Shown: piece by piece, positions 20,177-28,234 of the stretch
Position numbering within the stretch: position 1 is the stretch's first letter
Layout: the number at the start of each line of letters is the position of its first letter
Assembly (NCBI GenBank): GCA_024636785.1
Contig: JAGXGK010000003.1
Span: 1 to 64,000, forward strand
DNA length: 64,000 nt
Reading direction: 5' to 3'
Source: Gammaproteobacteria bacterium
GTDB lineage: Bacteria; Pseudomonadota; Gammaproteobacteria; SZUA-229
Translations under genes and position numbers: made by a program
The notes under the pieces: generated by a model
What the model saw: the letters and a program-made list of their open reading frames with translations, nothing else
Databases searched by the model: none
What the model was told of the DNA's origin: nothing

Positions 20177-22188
20177 TAGCCTAGCATCTCCTTCAACCCC
20201 GCCAGATGGGAACGCCCGGTCTCGGGGGTCGACTTGACCGCGTGCTTGCCGCCCGACCATTCAATATCATCCTGGGGCAGCTCTTCCAGAAAACGGCTGG
20301 GTTCGCACATTACCTTGTCGCCATAGCGTTTACGCACCTGCGCCATGGTCAGATTCAGGGTACGTTGCGCCCGGGTGATGCCGACGTAGGCCAGGCGGCG
20401 CTCCTCTTCAATGCTGTCCTGCTCGATGCTGACCTGATGTGGAATCAGATCCTCTTCGAACCCCACCAGAAAGACGTGCGGGAACTCCAGCCCCTTGGCC
20501 GCGTGCAGAGTCATCAGCCTGACCGCATCCTGCGCCTTGTCATCCTCCTTACGCTGCAAAATATCCATCAGCGCCAGCCGCGACATCAGCTCCGCCACCC
20601 CCGCCTCAGGATCCTTGGTCTGAAGCCGGGAGACCCACTCCAGCAACTCCAGCACGTTGGCCCAGCGGCGCTCGGCAGTTTCCACATCCGGACTCTGTTC
20701 CAGCAGCCAGGTTTCATAACCCAGATCGTCGAGCAGCTGGCGGGTAATGACGGTGGCCGGTTCATCTTCAGCACGGTCGGCCAGGCGCAGCAGCCAGTCG
20801 CAAAACTGGGTCAGATTTCGGGCGGCAGAGGCCGAGAGGTGGCTCTGTACGCCGACTTCACCGCAGGCGGTGAGCAGGCTGACTTCGCGATTAACCGCAT
20901 ATTTGCTGAGTTTTTCCAGCGTTGCCGGGCCGATGTTGCGGCGCGGGGTGTTGATCACCCGTAAAAACGCGGCGTCATCATCGGGGTTGGCGAGCAGGCG
21001 CAGGTAGGAGACCACATCCTTGATTTCAGTGCGCTCGAAAAACGAGATGCCGCCACTGACCACGTAGGGAATGTTCATGGCGCGCAGGTAGGTTTCAAAA
21101 ATGCGCGCCTGAAAGTTGCCGCGATACAGAATCGCATAATGCTCGTATTTGGTGGCGTTCTGGATTTTGTGCGATTGCAGCTCGATGCAGACCCGCTCGC
21201 CTTCGTCCTCGGCGCTGTTGCAGTGGATCACCCGCACCGGGTCGCCATAACCCAGATCGCTCCACAGGCGCTTCTCATAGACATGCGGATTATTTTTGAT
21301 CAGCTCATTGGCCACCTTGAGAATACGCCCGGTGGAACGGTAGTTCTGCTCCAGCTTGATCAACTCCAGGTCAGGGAAATCTTTCGATAGCTGCTCCAGA
21401 TTCTCCGGCCGCGCGCCACGCCAGGCGTACACCGACTGATCGTCATCGCCCACTGCGGTGAGGCAGCGGCGGCGATCGGCCAGCATTTTCACCAGCTGGT
21501 ACTGCATGGCATTGGTGTCCTGATACTCGTCCACCAGCAGGTAATGAATGCGGTTCTGCCAGGCTTCCAGAATGTCCGGGCGCTGCATAAACAGGTGCGC
21601 GGTCTGCAAAATCAGATCGTCCAGATCAAAGGCATTGTAGGCGTGCAGCTGGCGCTGATATTTCACGTAGATTTTGGCGAACTGCAACTGCCGGTCATCG
21701 GTGGCGTTGGCCGAGGCCTGCTCGGGCATGATGCCGTCATTCTTCCAGGTGGAAATCTGCGACTGTGCCTGACTCGCCAGATCCAGACCGCGATCGCCGC
21801 TGCCGCGCAACAACTCCTGAATGGTGGAGATGCTGTCCGCCTGGGCGAACACCGAAAACCCGGCCTTATAATCCAGCGCGGCGTATTCCTTGTGCAGAAT
21901 ATTCAGCGCCAGGCGGTGAAAGGTCGACACCCTCAGCCCTCTGGACTCTTTCTTGCCGGTGAGCTTTTTGACGCGCTTCTTCATCTCCTCGGCGGCCTTA
22001 TTGGTAAAAGTCACCGCCGCAATGCGGTTCGCCGCAATGCCGCAGGGGCCGATCAGATAGGCGATCTTCTCGGTAATCACGCGGGTTTTACCACTGCCCG
22101 CGCCCGCCAGCACCAGCATCGGCCCGTCTATGGTGCGCACTGCTTTGGCCTGCTGGGGGTTCAATTTTGGTGTGTTGGATGTGTTCAA
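20176..22188 (-). CDS. rep: ATP-dependent DNA helicase Rep
   Basis: This 670-residue UvrD/Rep-type superfamily 1 helicase matches Rep in length and begins LNPQQAKAVRTIDGPMLVLA with Walker A GAGSGKT. Further motifs are AAVTFTNKAA (Ia), LLVDEYQDTNAMQYQLV (II), VGDDDQSVYAWRGA (III), LEQNYRST (IV), MTLHAAKGLEFPHVFLVG (V) and RRLAYVGITRAQRTL (VI). It is a 3'-5' helicase that helps replication forks pass obstacles. The UvrD-type long C-terminal extension is missing, which favours Rep over UvrD. The start MNTSNTPKLN was accepted as the first ATG. Confidence 0.95.
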   Translation of the reverse strand: MNTSNTPKLNPQQAKAVRTIDGPMLVLAGAGSGKTRVITEKIAYLIGPCGIAANRIAAVTFTNKAAEEMKKRVKKLTGKKESRGLRVSTFHRLALNILHKEYAALDYKAGFSVFAQADSISTIQELLRGSGDRGLDLASQAQSQISTWKNDGIMPEQASANATDDRQLQFAKIYVKYQRQLHAYNAFDLDDLILQTAHLFMQRPDILEAWQNRIHYLLVDEYQDTNAMQYQLVKMLADRRRCLTAVGDDDQSVYAWRGARPENLEQLSKDFPDLELIKLEQNYRSTGRILKVANELIKNNPHVYEKRLWSDLGYGDPVRVIHCNSAEDEGERVCIELQSHKIQNATKYEHYAILYRGNFQARIFETYLRAMNIPYVVSGGISFFERTEIKDVVSYLRLLANPDDDAAFLRVINTPRRNIGPATLEKLSKYAVNREVSLLTACGEVGVQSHLSASAARNLTQFCDWLLRLADRAEDEPATVITRQLLDDLGYETWLLEQSPDVETAERRWANVLELLEWVSRLQTKDPEAGVAELMSRLALMDILQRKEDDKAQDAVRLMTLHAAKGLEFPHVFLVGFEEDLIPHQVSIEQDSIEEERRLAYVGITRAQRTLNLTMAQVRKRYGDKVMCEPSRFLEELPQDDIEWSGGKHAVKSTPETGRSHLAGLKEMLG

Positions 22189-22569
22189 TGGTACTTCCTG
22201 AAATGAGGCGCCTATTGTACCGGCTGGGGAGCGATTGTCATTACTGCAAAATGGGGGATTGATATATTTATGACCGGCGGCAAATTAACAATGGATACTT
22301 AAAAAACTAAGTTCTTGTCCACAGTGAACGCCGATAAAAATAACAAACAAGATCTATATCCGTGAAGAACGCCAAGGACGCGAAAAAAACAAAACAATAA
22401 TTTTTTATGGTTTTTTGGCGTCTTTCGCGTTCTTCGCGGACTGAGGCTTTGTTTTTATCTGCGTTTATCTGTGGACTCATGTTTTTTTGTCGACTCACGA
22501 TCTTTAAAGGTGACTCGATCGCCCGCCGCACGGCAGGCGAGATTCGCTCACAACCACTATAATCAGCCC
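22189..22569. repeat. intergenic region with a nested palindrome (22317-22477)
   Basis: The outer arms are TGTCCACAGTGAACGCCGAT (22317 on) and its approximate complement ATCTGCGTTTATCTGTGGAC (22458-22477). Inside them is a second pair, CCGTGAAGAACGCCAAGGAC and CGTCTTTCGCGTTCTTCGCG G. The whole folds as one imperfect cruciform of about 160 bases. It is similar in build to the CTCTGCG repeats elsewhere in the window. The ampD promoter would lie to the right of it. Confidence 0.7.
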
Positions 22570-23118
22570 ATGCAGATAAATACCGAAACCGGCCTGATCA
22601 AAAACGCCCTCTACACCGCGTCACCAAATGTCGATGACCGCCCGGCGGACGCCGATATTGACCTGATCGTGGTGCATTCCATCAGCCTGCCGCCGGGTGA
22701 GTATGGCGGGCCATGGATCGAGAAGCTGTTCACCAACCAGTTGCCTGCCGAGGTGCATCCCTACTTTGCTGAAATTTATCAGATGAAGGTTTCCGCCCAC
22801 GTGCTGATTCGCCGCGATGGCACGGTGCAGCAGTTTGTGCCTTTTCATCAACGCGCCTGGCATGCCGGCCAGTCCTGTTATCAGGGCCGCGAGACCTGCA
22901 ATGATTTTTCCATTGGCATCGAGCTGGAAGGCAGCGATGATTCGCCCTTCGAAGCGATCCAGTATCAGCAACTGGCAGCACTGATCGAGGCCCTGAACGC
23001 CGACTACCCCCACATCAGCAAAACCCGGCTGGCCGGTCACAGCGACATCGCCCCGGGGCGCAAAACCGACCCCGGCACCGGTTTTGACTGGGATCAGCTC
23101 AAAACCCTGCTCGCTTAA
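22570..23118 (+). CDS. ampD: 1,6-anhydro-N-acetylmuramyl-L-alanine amidase AmpD
   Basis: This 182-residue cytoplasmic zinc amidase cleaves the stem peptide from anhydro-muropeptides during wall recycling. The zinc ligands fall in IVVHSISLPPG, in AGHSDIAPGRK and in the following TDPG Asp. The HVLIRRDGTVQQFVPFHQRA segment and AWHAGQS are also typical. The start at 22570 gives the usual N-terminus (MQINTETGLIKNALYTASPN); the frame runs 33 codons further upstream without similarity. ampE follows after repeats, and amgK-murU lie 3 kb downstream, so the region is a wall-recycling neighbourhood. Confidence 0.96.
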   Translation: MQINTETGLIKNALYTASPNVDDRPADADIDLIVVHSISLPPGEYGGPWIEKLFTNQLPAEVHPYFAEIYQMKVSAHVLIRRDGTVQQFVPFHQRAWHAGQSCYQGRETCNDFSIGIELEGSDDSPFEAIQYQQLAALIEALNADYPHISKTRLAGHSDIAPGRKTDPGTGFDWDQLKTLLA

Positions 23119-23123
23119 AAGAT

Positions 23124-23160
23124 AGTTGGCAGTTGGCAGTTGGCAGTTGGCAGTTGGCAG
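23124..23160. repeat. five-copy heptamer tandem repeat
   Basis: AGTTGGC is repeated five times without error just after the ampD stop, followed by AG. A complementary GCCAACTA occurs at 23277-23284 before ampE. The number of copies could vary between strains. Confidence 0.95.
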
Positions 23161-23204
23161 TAAAAGTTTAGATATCCGGACAGAACTTGCAAGCCTGCAT
23201 ACAC

Positions 23205-23247
23205 CGCCCCCTCTCCCCATGGGGGAGAGGGCTGGGGTGAGGGGGAC
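23205..23247. repeat. CCCTCTCCCC/GGGGAGAGGG hairpin repeat
   Basis: CCCCCTCTCCCCATGGGGGA followed by GAGGGCTGGGGTGAGGGGG forms a strong hairpin centred on CCATGG. This is a familiar dispersed intergenic repeat type in proteobacteria. It lies between ampD and ampE. Confidence 0.85.
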
Positions 23248-23360
23248 ATTTTTATTTTTGGCCTTTAACTGCCTATTGCCAACTAATCACTTCTCAGTGC
23301 ACTTTTAAAATACGCGAGTAATGCTATCATCTGCGCAACCTTCAACTAAATAACAAAAAT

Positions 23361-24206
23361 ATGGCACTTATCTCTATCATTATCAGCTTGATGCTCGATC
23401 ACAGCTTCCGGAATCAGCACCATTGGCGTGACCTGTCGTGGTTCGAGCGCTATACCCTGCGCATTCATAACACCCTCAAAACCGATAACGCCTGGCTTAA
23501 ATTAGCCGCCGTGCTGGTGCCGATTTTGCTGGTATTCGCCCTGTTGCAACTGGCTTTATTTGACGTTTCCCTGGGTATTTTTTATTTCCTGTTCAGTATC
23601 GCGGTACTGTTCTACTGCCTGGGACCAAACAGCCTGAGCAACGACATTGACGCCTATCTGGATGCCCGCAGTCTGGGCGATGATGATGAAGCGCTGCATT
23701 ACGCCAGCCTGCTCACCGGTCGCCCGGCTTCACCCTCGCCCGACCAACAAATTTCGGATGTCACCCACGCCATCCTCAGCACGGTTAACGAACGTGTATT
23801 CTCGGTGCTGTTCTGGTTTGTGCTGCTCGGCCCTCTGGGCGCGGCGATGTACCACCTGATCACCCATATGAGCAAACAGGACGATGCCCCCGCATCGTTA
23901 CGCAAAGCCGCCGCGGTTATCCATGCCGGCATGGCCTGGGCACCGGCGCGTTTACTGGCCATCGGCTACGCCCTGACCGGCCATTTTGATGGTGCCGTGC
24001 ATGCCTATCAAAATCGTCCTCACGAGGAAGATATTGGACTCTCCAATTACGACGTGCTGATCAACACTGGCATGGGCGCCCTGCGCGATCAGGAGTGCAG
24101 CGATGAAATCTCCTGCATCCGCTCAGCCCGCAGTTTGGTCACCCGCTCGATTCTGGTCTGGATAGCCATGCTGGCGCTGCTGACACTGGGTGGCTGGTTA
24201 GGTTAA
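23361..24206 (+). CDS. ampE: AmpE inner-membrane regulatory protein
   Basis: This 281-residue membrane protein begins MALISIIISLMLDHSF and has four membrane segments (about 55-75, 78-98, 148-168, 262-280). It contains the family's SLLTGRPASPSPDQQISDV region, NERVFSVLFWFVLLGPLGA and RTARSL-like tail. It is the same size as E. coli AmpE and follows ampD as in gammaproteobacteria. Its biochemical role is unclear; it is linked to beta-lactamase/wall-recycling signalling. Confidence 0.92.
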   Translation: MALISIIISLMLDHSFRNQHHWRDLSWFERYTLRIHNTLKTDNAWLKLAAVLVPILLVFALLQLALFDVSLGIFYFLFSIAVLFYCLGPNSLSNDIDAYLDARSLGDDDEALHYASLLTGRPASPSPDQQISDVTHAILSTVNERVFSVLFWFVLLGPLGAAMYHLITHMSKQDDAPASLRKAAAVIHAGMAWAPARLLAIGYALTGHFDGAVHAYQNRPHEEDIGLSNYDVLINTGMGALRDQECSDEISCIRSARSLVTRSILVWIAMLALLTLGGWLG

Positions 24207-24215
24207 AAGGGAAAT

Positions 24216-24294
24216 TGTAGGTGCGAATTTATTCGCACAAGGATATTTCAGCGCAATCGGAAACATATCTGTGCGAATGAATTCGCGCCTACAT
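24216..24294. repeat. paired GCGAAT hairpins
   Basis: TGTAGGTGCGAATTTATTCG then CACA is a hairpin in itself. A complementary partner, TGTGCGAATGAATTCGCGCC then TACA, lies 30 bases on, so the whole also folds as a larger inverted repeat. It lies between ampE and the phosphatase gene. Confidence 0.85.
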
Positions 24295-24338
24295 TCATAA
24301 ATCCACAGTAAAGATTAATTCAAAAAAATAAAAACACT

Positions 24339-24923
24339 ATGACCAGCATCGATGTAATACGCCACGGCGAGCCCGAAGGCGGTCGCCGTTATCGCGGTTA
24401 CGGCGTCAATGACCCGCTCACCGAAAAAGGCTGGCAGCAGATGTGGGCCTCAATGCCGGAACAGCCCGAATGGGAGATCATCGTCTCCTCCCCGCTGGCA
24501 CGCTGTCTGGATTTCGCCCAGGCACTGGCGGCAAAAACCGGTGCCACCTGCCTCGTCGAAGAGGCGATGAAAGAGATCGGTTTCGGCGTCTGGGAAGGTT
24601 TAACCCCGGAAGAGATTCTCGCCCAGGACAGCCAGGCGCTGGATCATTTCTACGCAGACCCCGTGCACAACCGCCCCGAAGGCGCTGAAGATCTGGATGC
24701 TTTTTCACAACGCGTCTGGCAGGCCTATCTGGCGATTGCCGAAGCCCACAAAGGCAAACACATTCTCATCGTCGGCCACGCCGGCGTAGCCCGCGCCATC
24801 ACCGCCAACGTGCTCAACATGTCACTGGATGATGTCTACAGCAAACTCAGCGTGGAATACGCCGCTATTGTCTCCACCGTAATCAACGACGGCGCGCCAC
24901 CGAAACTGGTGATCAGGGCTTAG
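24339..24923 (+). CDS. histidine phosphatase family protein (CobC/phosphoglycerate-mutase-like)
   Basis: This 194-residue branch-1 histidine phosphatase has the RHGEPEGG catalytic motif (catalytic His near residue 9), SSPLARCLDFAQAL, the acidic EIGFGVWEGLTPEEI proton-donor region, and the second His in LIVGHAGVARAI. The EIGFGVWEG segment and size resemble alpha-ribazole phosphatases (CobC), but there are no cobalamin genes nearby, so the substrate is not assigned. Confidence 0.88.
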   Translation: MTSIDVIRHGEPEGGRRYRGYGVNDPLTEKGWQQMWASMPEQPEWEIIVSSPLARCLDFAQALAAKTGATCLVEEAMKEIGFGVWEGLTPEEILAQDSQALDHFYADPVHNRPEGAEDLDAFSQRVWQAYLAIAEAHKGKHILIVGHAGVARAITANVLNMSLDDVYSKLSVEYAAIVSTVINDGAPPKLVIRA

Positions 24924-24970
24924 ATACCAGTTGGCCGTTTATTGGTACATTTTGATATAAGGGATAAAAA

Positions 24971-25056
24971 GCTGTTCACCGCAGAGGTTTTATTTGTGCT
25001 TTGCACAAACAACTATTAAGAATTAGGTTTTCTCTGCGCCTCTGCGGTGAATGCTT
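24971..25056. repeat. palindromic CGCAGAG/CTCTGCG element, copy 1 of a close pair
   Basis: GCTGTTCACCGCAGAGGTTT at the left and CTCTGCGCCTCTGCGGTGAA at the right form the long stem. The centre TTTGTGCTTTGCACAAA is a second hairpin, followed by AACTATTAAGAATTAGG. The core is nearly identical to the element at 27984-28091. It separates two converging genes. Confidence 0.9.
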
Positions 25057-25061
25057 TTTCA

Positions 25062-25826
25062 TTAAATCCCGACCGCGCTGATCTCCTTCAGCATCTCCAG
25101 CTGCAAGTCGTTTTTCTCCGCCAGTTGCATCGCCCGCGCCAGCCGCGCCGGTGCACTGCGACCCATGCACTGATGGTTGAGGTCGCCATTAAAGGCTTTG
25201 ACCATGCCGTCGATCAAAGCCGCAGCATCAAACGTCTCACCGGTCAAAACCTGCTGTAACTCAATCACCTCATTCGCCACCGCTGTCGCCAGCTCACGAT
25301 GGTTCTGCCACAGCTCGCCGACATTACCGCCCACCTGCAGACCGGCGATGTTGGTGGTCAGGATATAAACATTTTTCAGCACCAGCTCGAACAGCAGCGC
25401 TTCGCTGTCCGGCAACACCCGGCTGGCAATGTCGATGCCAGCCAGCGCTTCGGCAACCTGGCTGGCGTGTGGGCCATAGACCGGCGAAGGAATAATCACT
25501 TTCGAATCCATGCCCTTTTTCTTCTCGAACCAGACTGAAATTACTGTCGGCTCCAGATCATATTGCTGCCAGTCAGCGGGCAGCAGCTCATTCTGCAACA
25601 GCACCAGCCGGTCGCACCACACTGCCGGCACCTGCTGCAATACCGGGTGCAGATCGGCCTCGGCAACGGCGATCACCACGAGTTCCGGCTCGGGCAGCTC
25701 ACTGGCCAGCGTTGCCATTTCCATACCGCGCACCACCGGATAAACCGGATGCCCCGTGCGCAGAAATCCGCGCGCGAACACGCTGCCCATTTCACCCATA
25801 CCGACCACGACCACTGCATTCTTCAT
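25062..25826 (-). CDS. ketopantoate-reductase-like NAD(P)-binding protein
   Basis: This 254-residue protein starts MKNAVVVVGMGEMGSVFARG, a Rossmann dinucleotide-binding motif (GxGxxG). The VVIAVAEADLHPVLQQVP strand follows, and the C-terminal half is all-helical (ELVLKNVYILTTNIAGL, LDG-like IDGMVKAFNGD). The layout resembles ApbA/PanE-type 6-phosphogluconate dehydrogenase-like reductases, but the key PanE lysine context is not clear, so I do not call it panE. It is divergent from amgK. Confidence 0.65.
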   Translation of the reverse strand: MKNAVVVVGMGEMGSVFARGFLRTGHPVYPVVRGMEMATLASELPEPELVVIAVAEADLHPVLQQVPAVWCDRLVLLQNELLPADWQQYDLEPTVISVWFEKKKGMDSKVIIPSPVYGPHASQVAEALAGIDIASRVLPDSEALLFELVLKNVYILTTNIAGLQVGGNVGELWQNHRELATAVANEVIELQQVLTGETFDAAALIDGMVKAFNGDLNHQCMGRSAPARLARAMQLAEKNDLQLEMLKEISAVGI

Positions 25827-25898
25827 TCTTTTAACCCGTTTAATGTATTAACAACTGCTAGAATTAGCGCCAACATTTTAAACACAACTCACAGCACA

Positions 25899-26927
25899 TT
25901 GAATCCTTCATCGAAAAATAGCGACCTGGATCGCAAACAATTATTGCAGCACTGGCTGGGCACACTTTCCGGCTACCGCTTTTCAGCGACTACGCCTGCT
26001 TCGGCCGATGCCAGCTTCCGCCGTTATTTCCGCACCCGCGATGAAAACTCGGGGTGCTCTTTTATCATCATGGATGCACCGCCCGAGCAGGAAGACTGCG
26101 AGCCGTTCATTCGGGTGACCCAAATACTGCGCAGCGCCGGCGTCAACGCCCCGGAAATTCTCGCCGAAAATACCGAACAGGGATTTCTGCTGCTCACCGA
26201 TCTGGGCGACCAGCCTTATCTCAACCACCTCAACGACCGCCACGCTGAAACGCTGTACAGCGACGCCATCACGGCGCTGGTGCGTATGCAGAATATCAAG
26301 GACGACGCCCTGAGCGAATTACCCCTCTATGATGCTCCGCGCCTGCGCGATGAAATGCAGCTGTTTGAAGACTGGTACCTGAATCGCCACCTTGGTGTGC
26401 AGCTCGATGCGCAGCATAGCGCCAGCCTCGATGCCATGTTCGAGCTGCTGATTGCGAGCGCGCTGGAGCAGCCACAGGTGTTTGTACACCGCGATTACCA
26501 TTCACGCAATTTAATGCTCACCGCGCACGACAACCCCGGCGTCATCGATTATCAGGATGCAGTCATTGGGCCGTGCAGCTACGATCTGGTTTCGCTGCTG
26601 AAAGACTGCTACATCGAATGGCCGCGTGAAAAAATCGAACACTGGCTGCACGATTATTTTCTAAAATCCAGAGTCGCCCATCAATATGAGTTGCAACTGC
26701 CGCAGTTTATCCGGTGGTTCGATTTTATGGGCGTACAACGCCACCTCAAAGTGCTCGGCATCTTTGCCCGCCTAAACTATCGCGACGGCAAGGCACAGTA
26801 TCTCTACGACCTGCCGCTGACTTTGAAATACGTACTCGATACCTGCGCCCGTTATGAAGAACTCGCGCCGCTGCAACAGCTGCTGGAACAGACCGTGCTG
26901 CCTCACCCCAAAGTTGAGCAGCCATGA
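25899..26927 (+). CDS. amgK: N-acetylmuramate/N-acetylglucosamine anomeric kinase AmgK
   Basis: This 342-residue aminoglycoside-phosphotransferase-fold kinase starts the recycling bypass MurNAc to MurNAc-1-phosphate. Motifs include ADASFRRYFRT, a FLLLTDLGDQPYL hinge, the catalytic VHRDYHSRNLM loop and the metal-binding VIDYQDAVIGPCSYDLVSLL. The next gene, murU, overlaps by four bases, which is the diagnostic pair. The start is uncertain: no ATG in a sensible place precedes the conserved region. I chose the TTG at 25899 (NPSSKNSDLDRKQLL); no strong ribosome-binding site is visible. Confidence 0.92.
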   Translation: MNPSSKNSDLDRKQLLQHWLGTLSGYRFSATTPASADASFRRYFRTRDENSGCSFIIMDAPPEQEDCEPFIRVTQILRSAGVNAPEILAENTEQGFLLLTDLGDQPYLNHLNDRHAETLYSDAITALVRMQNIKDDALSELPLYDAPRLRDEMQLFEDWYLNRHLGVQLDAQHSASLDAMFELLIASALEQPQVFVHRDYHSRNLMLTAHDNPGVIDYQDAVIGPCSYDLVSLLKDCYIEWPREKIEHWLHDYFLKSRVAHQYELQLPQFIRWFDFMGVQRHLKVLGIFARLNYRDGKAQYLYDLPLTLKYVLDTCARYEELAPLQQLLEQTVLPHPKVEQP

Positions 26928-27589
26928 GAGCGATGATCCTGGCCGCCGGTCGCGGTGAACGCCTGCGCCCGCTCACCGACCACACGCCCAAACCTTTGCT
27001 TCAGGTCGGCGAGCACCGCCTCATCGAATACCATCTATACAAACTCGCCGAGGCCGGTATTCATGACGTGGTCATCAATACCGCCTGGCTGGGTGAGCAG
27101 ATACAACAGAGTCTCGGCAGGGGTGAAAAATACGGACTGAACATTCATTACTCCGACGAAGGCGCGCAGGCGCTGGAAACCGCGGGCGGCATCATCAAAG
27201 CCCTGCCCTTGCTCGGCGAGACTTTCTTAATCATCAACGGCGACATCTACAGCGATTATAAATTCGGGAAATTAACTCAGCTGAAACTAAACAGCGAAGC
27301 GCATCTGATCATGGTTGAAAATCCGGATCACAACGGCAGCGGCGACTTCGCGCTGGAAAATGGCTACCTGAAAAATAACGGCCAGCCGCTTTACACCTAC
27401 AGTGGCATCGGCGTTTACACTCAACGGTTTTTCGCCGGCCACCCCGAAGGCGTTGCCGCACTCGCGCCAATCCTGAAAGAAAAAATCGCCCGACAAAAAG
27501 TCAGCGGCGAGTTATACCAGAATGCCTGGACCGACGTCGGCACCATCGAGCGTCTGCAACAGTTAAACGACTCACTACATTCTTTATAA
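26924..27589 (+). CDS. murU: N-acetylmuramate alpha-1-phosphate uridylyltransferase MurU
   Basis: This 221-residue nucleotidyltransferase has MRAMILAAGRGERLRPLTDH and TPKPLLQVG at its N-terminus, NGDIYSDYKF as the metal-binding Asp site, and a C-terminal WTDVGTIERLQQL. MurU converts MurNAc-1-P to UDP-MurNAc and so bypasses de novo MurA/MurB synthesis, giving intrinsic fosfomycin tolerance in Pseudomonas. Its ATG overlaps the amgK stop (ATGA). Confidence 0.94.
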   Translation: MRAMILAAGRGERLRPLTDHTPKPLLQVGEHRLIEYHLYKLAEAGIHDVVINTAWLGEQIQQSLGRGEKYGLNIHYSDEGAQALETAGGIIKALPLLGETFLIINGDIYSDYKFGKLTQLKLNSEAHLIMVENPDHNGSGDFALENGYLKNNGQPLYTYSGIGVYTQRFFAGHPEGVAALAPILKEKIARQKVSGELYQNAWTDVGTIERLQQLNDSLHSL

Positions 27590-27608
27590 TAAAAAAAGGA
27601 AACCCGTC

Positions 27609-27971
27609 ATGGCAAAAGCCGGCGCAACAGGTCTCACCCGAATCATCAATGCCGCAGGTTATTCCTGGCTGGGCTTCAAGGCAGCCTACAAAAATGAAGC
27701 TGCCTTCCGTCAGGAACTGTGGCTGTGCATCGCACTCACCCCCGTCGCCCTCTATTTTGGCGAAACCCTGTTAGACAAAGCGATACTGGTCAGTAGCCTG
27801 TTATTTATCATGCTCATCGAATTACTCAACTCCGCCATCGAAACCGTAGTCGACCGCATCGGCGACGCCCCCCACGAACTATCCGGGCGCGCCAAAGACA
27901 TGGGTTCATCAGCGGTTTTTGTGGCGATTACTATCGCGGTGATTATCTGGGTTGGGGTTTTATTTTCTTGA
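27609..27971 (+). CDS. dgkA: diacylglycerol kinase DgkA
   Basis: This 120-residue protein has three membrane helices and the prokaryotic DgkA signature: NAAGYSWLGFKAAYKNEAAF, the E-rich FRQEL, and the catalytic ELLNSAIETVVDRIG helix followed by HELSGRAKDMGSSAVF. It recycles diacylglycerol released during envelope glycan synthesis. It starts 19 bases after murU and has an AAAGGAAACC ribosome-binding site. Confidence 0.96.
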   Translation: MAKAGATGLTRIINAAGYSWLGFKAAYKNEAAFRQELWLCIALTPVALYFGETLLDKAILVSSLLFIMLIELLNSAIETVVDRIGDAPHELSGRAKDMGSSAVFVAITIAVIIWVGVLFS

Positions 27972-27983
27972 TGATAAATGAGA

Positions 27984-28091
27984 AGCTATTCACCGCAGAG
28001 ACGCAGAGGTTTTATTTGTGCTTCGCACAAACTATTAAGAATTAGGTTTTCTCTGCGCCCTCTGCGCCTCTGCGCCTCTGCGGTGAATGCT
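27984..28091. repeat. palindromic CGCAGAG/CTCTGCG element, copy 2 of a close pair
   Basis: GCTATTCACCGCAGAGACGC AGAGG at the left and CTCTGCGCCTCTGCGGTGAA at the right form the long stem. The core TTTTATTTGTGCTTCGCACA followed by AACTATTAAGAATTAGG is nearly identical to copy 1 at 24971. The two differ by extra CTCTGCG units in the arms. Confidence 0.9.
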
Positions 28092-28234
28092 TTTGCTTTT
28101 ATCCCTTTCTCTGCCAAATAACCCGTATAACAGCCTTAACTAAAAACCCATTCATAAACCCGATTGGATACGCGCTTGCTGCTTGCGTAGAATAGTCCTT
28201 ATTCAACCCAATGCTCAGAACAGGACTCTGTTAT

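Noticed and set aside
23124-23160. Heptamer array considered as a CRISPR or operator array
   Set aside because: The units are directly adjacent seven-mers without spacers, so it is a simple tandem repeat.
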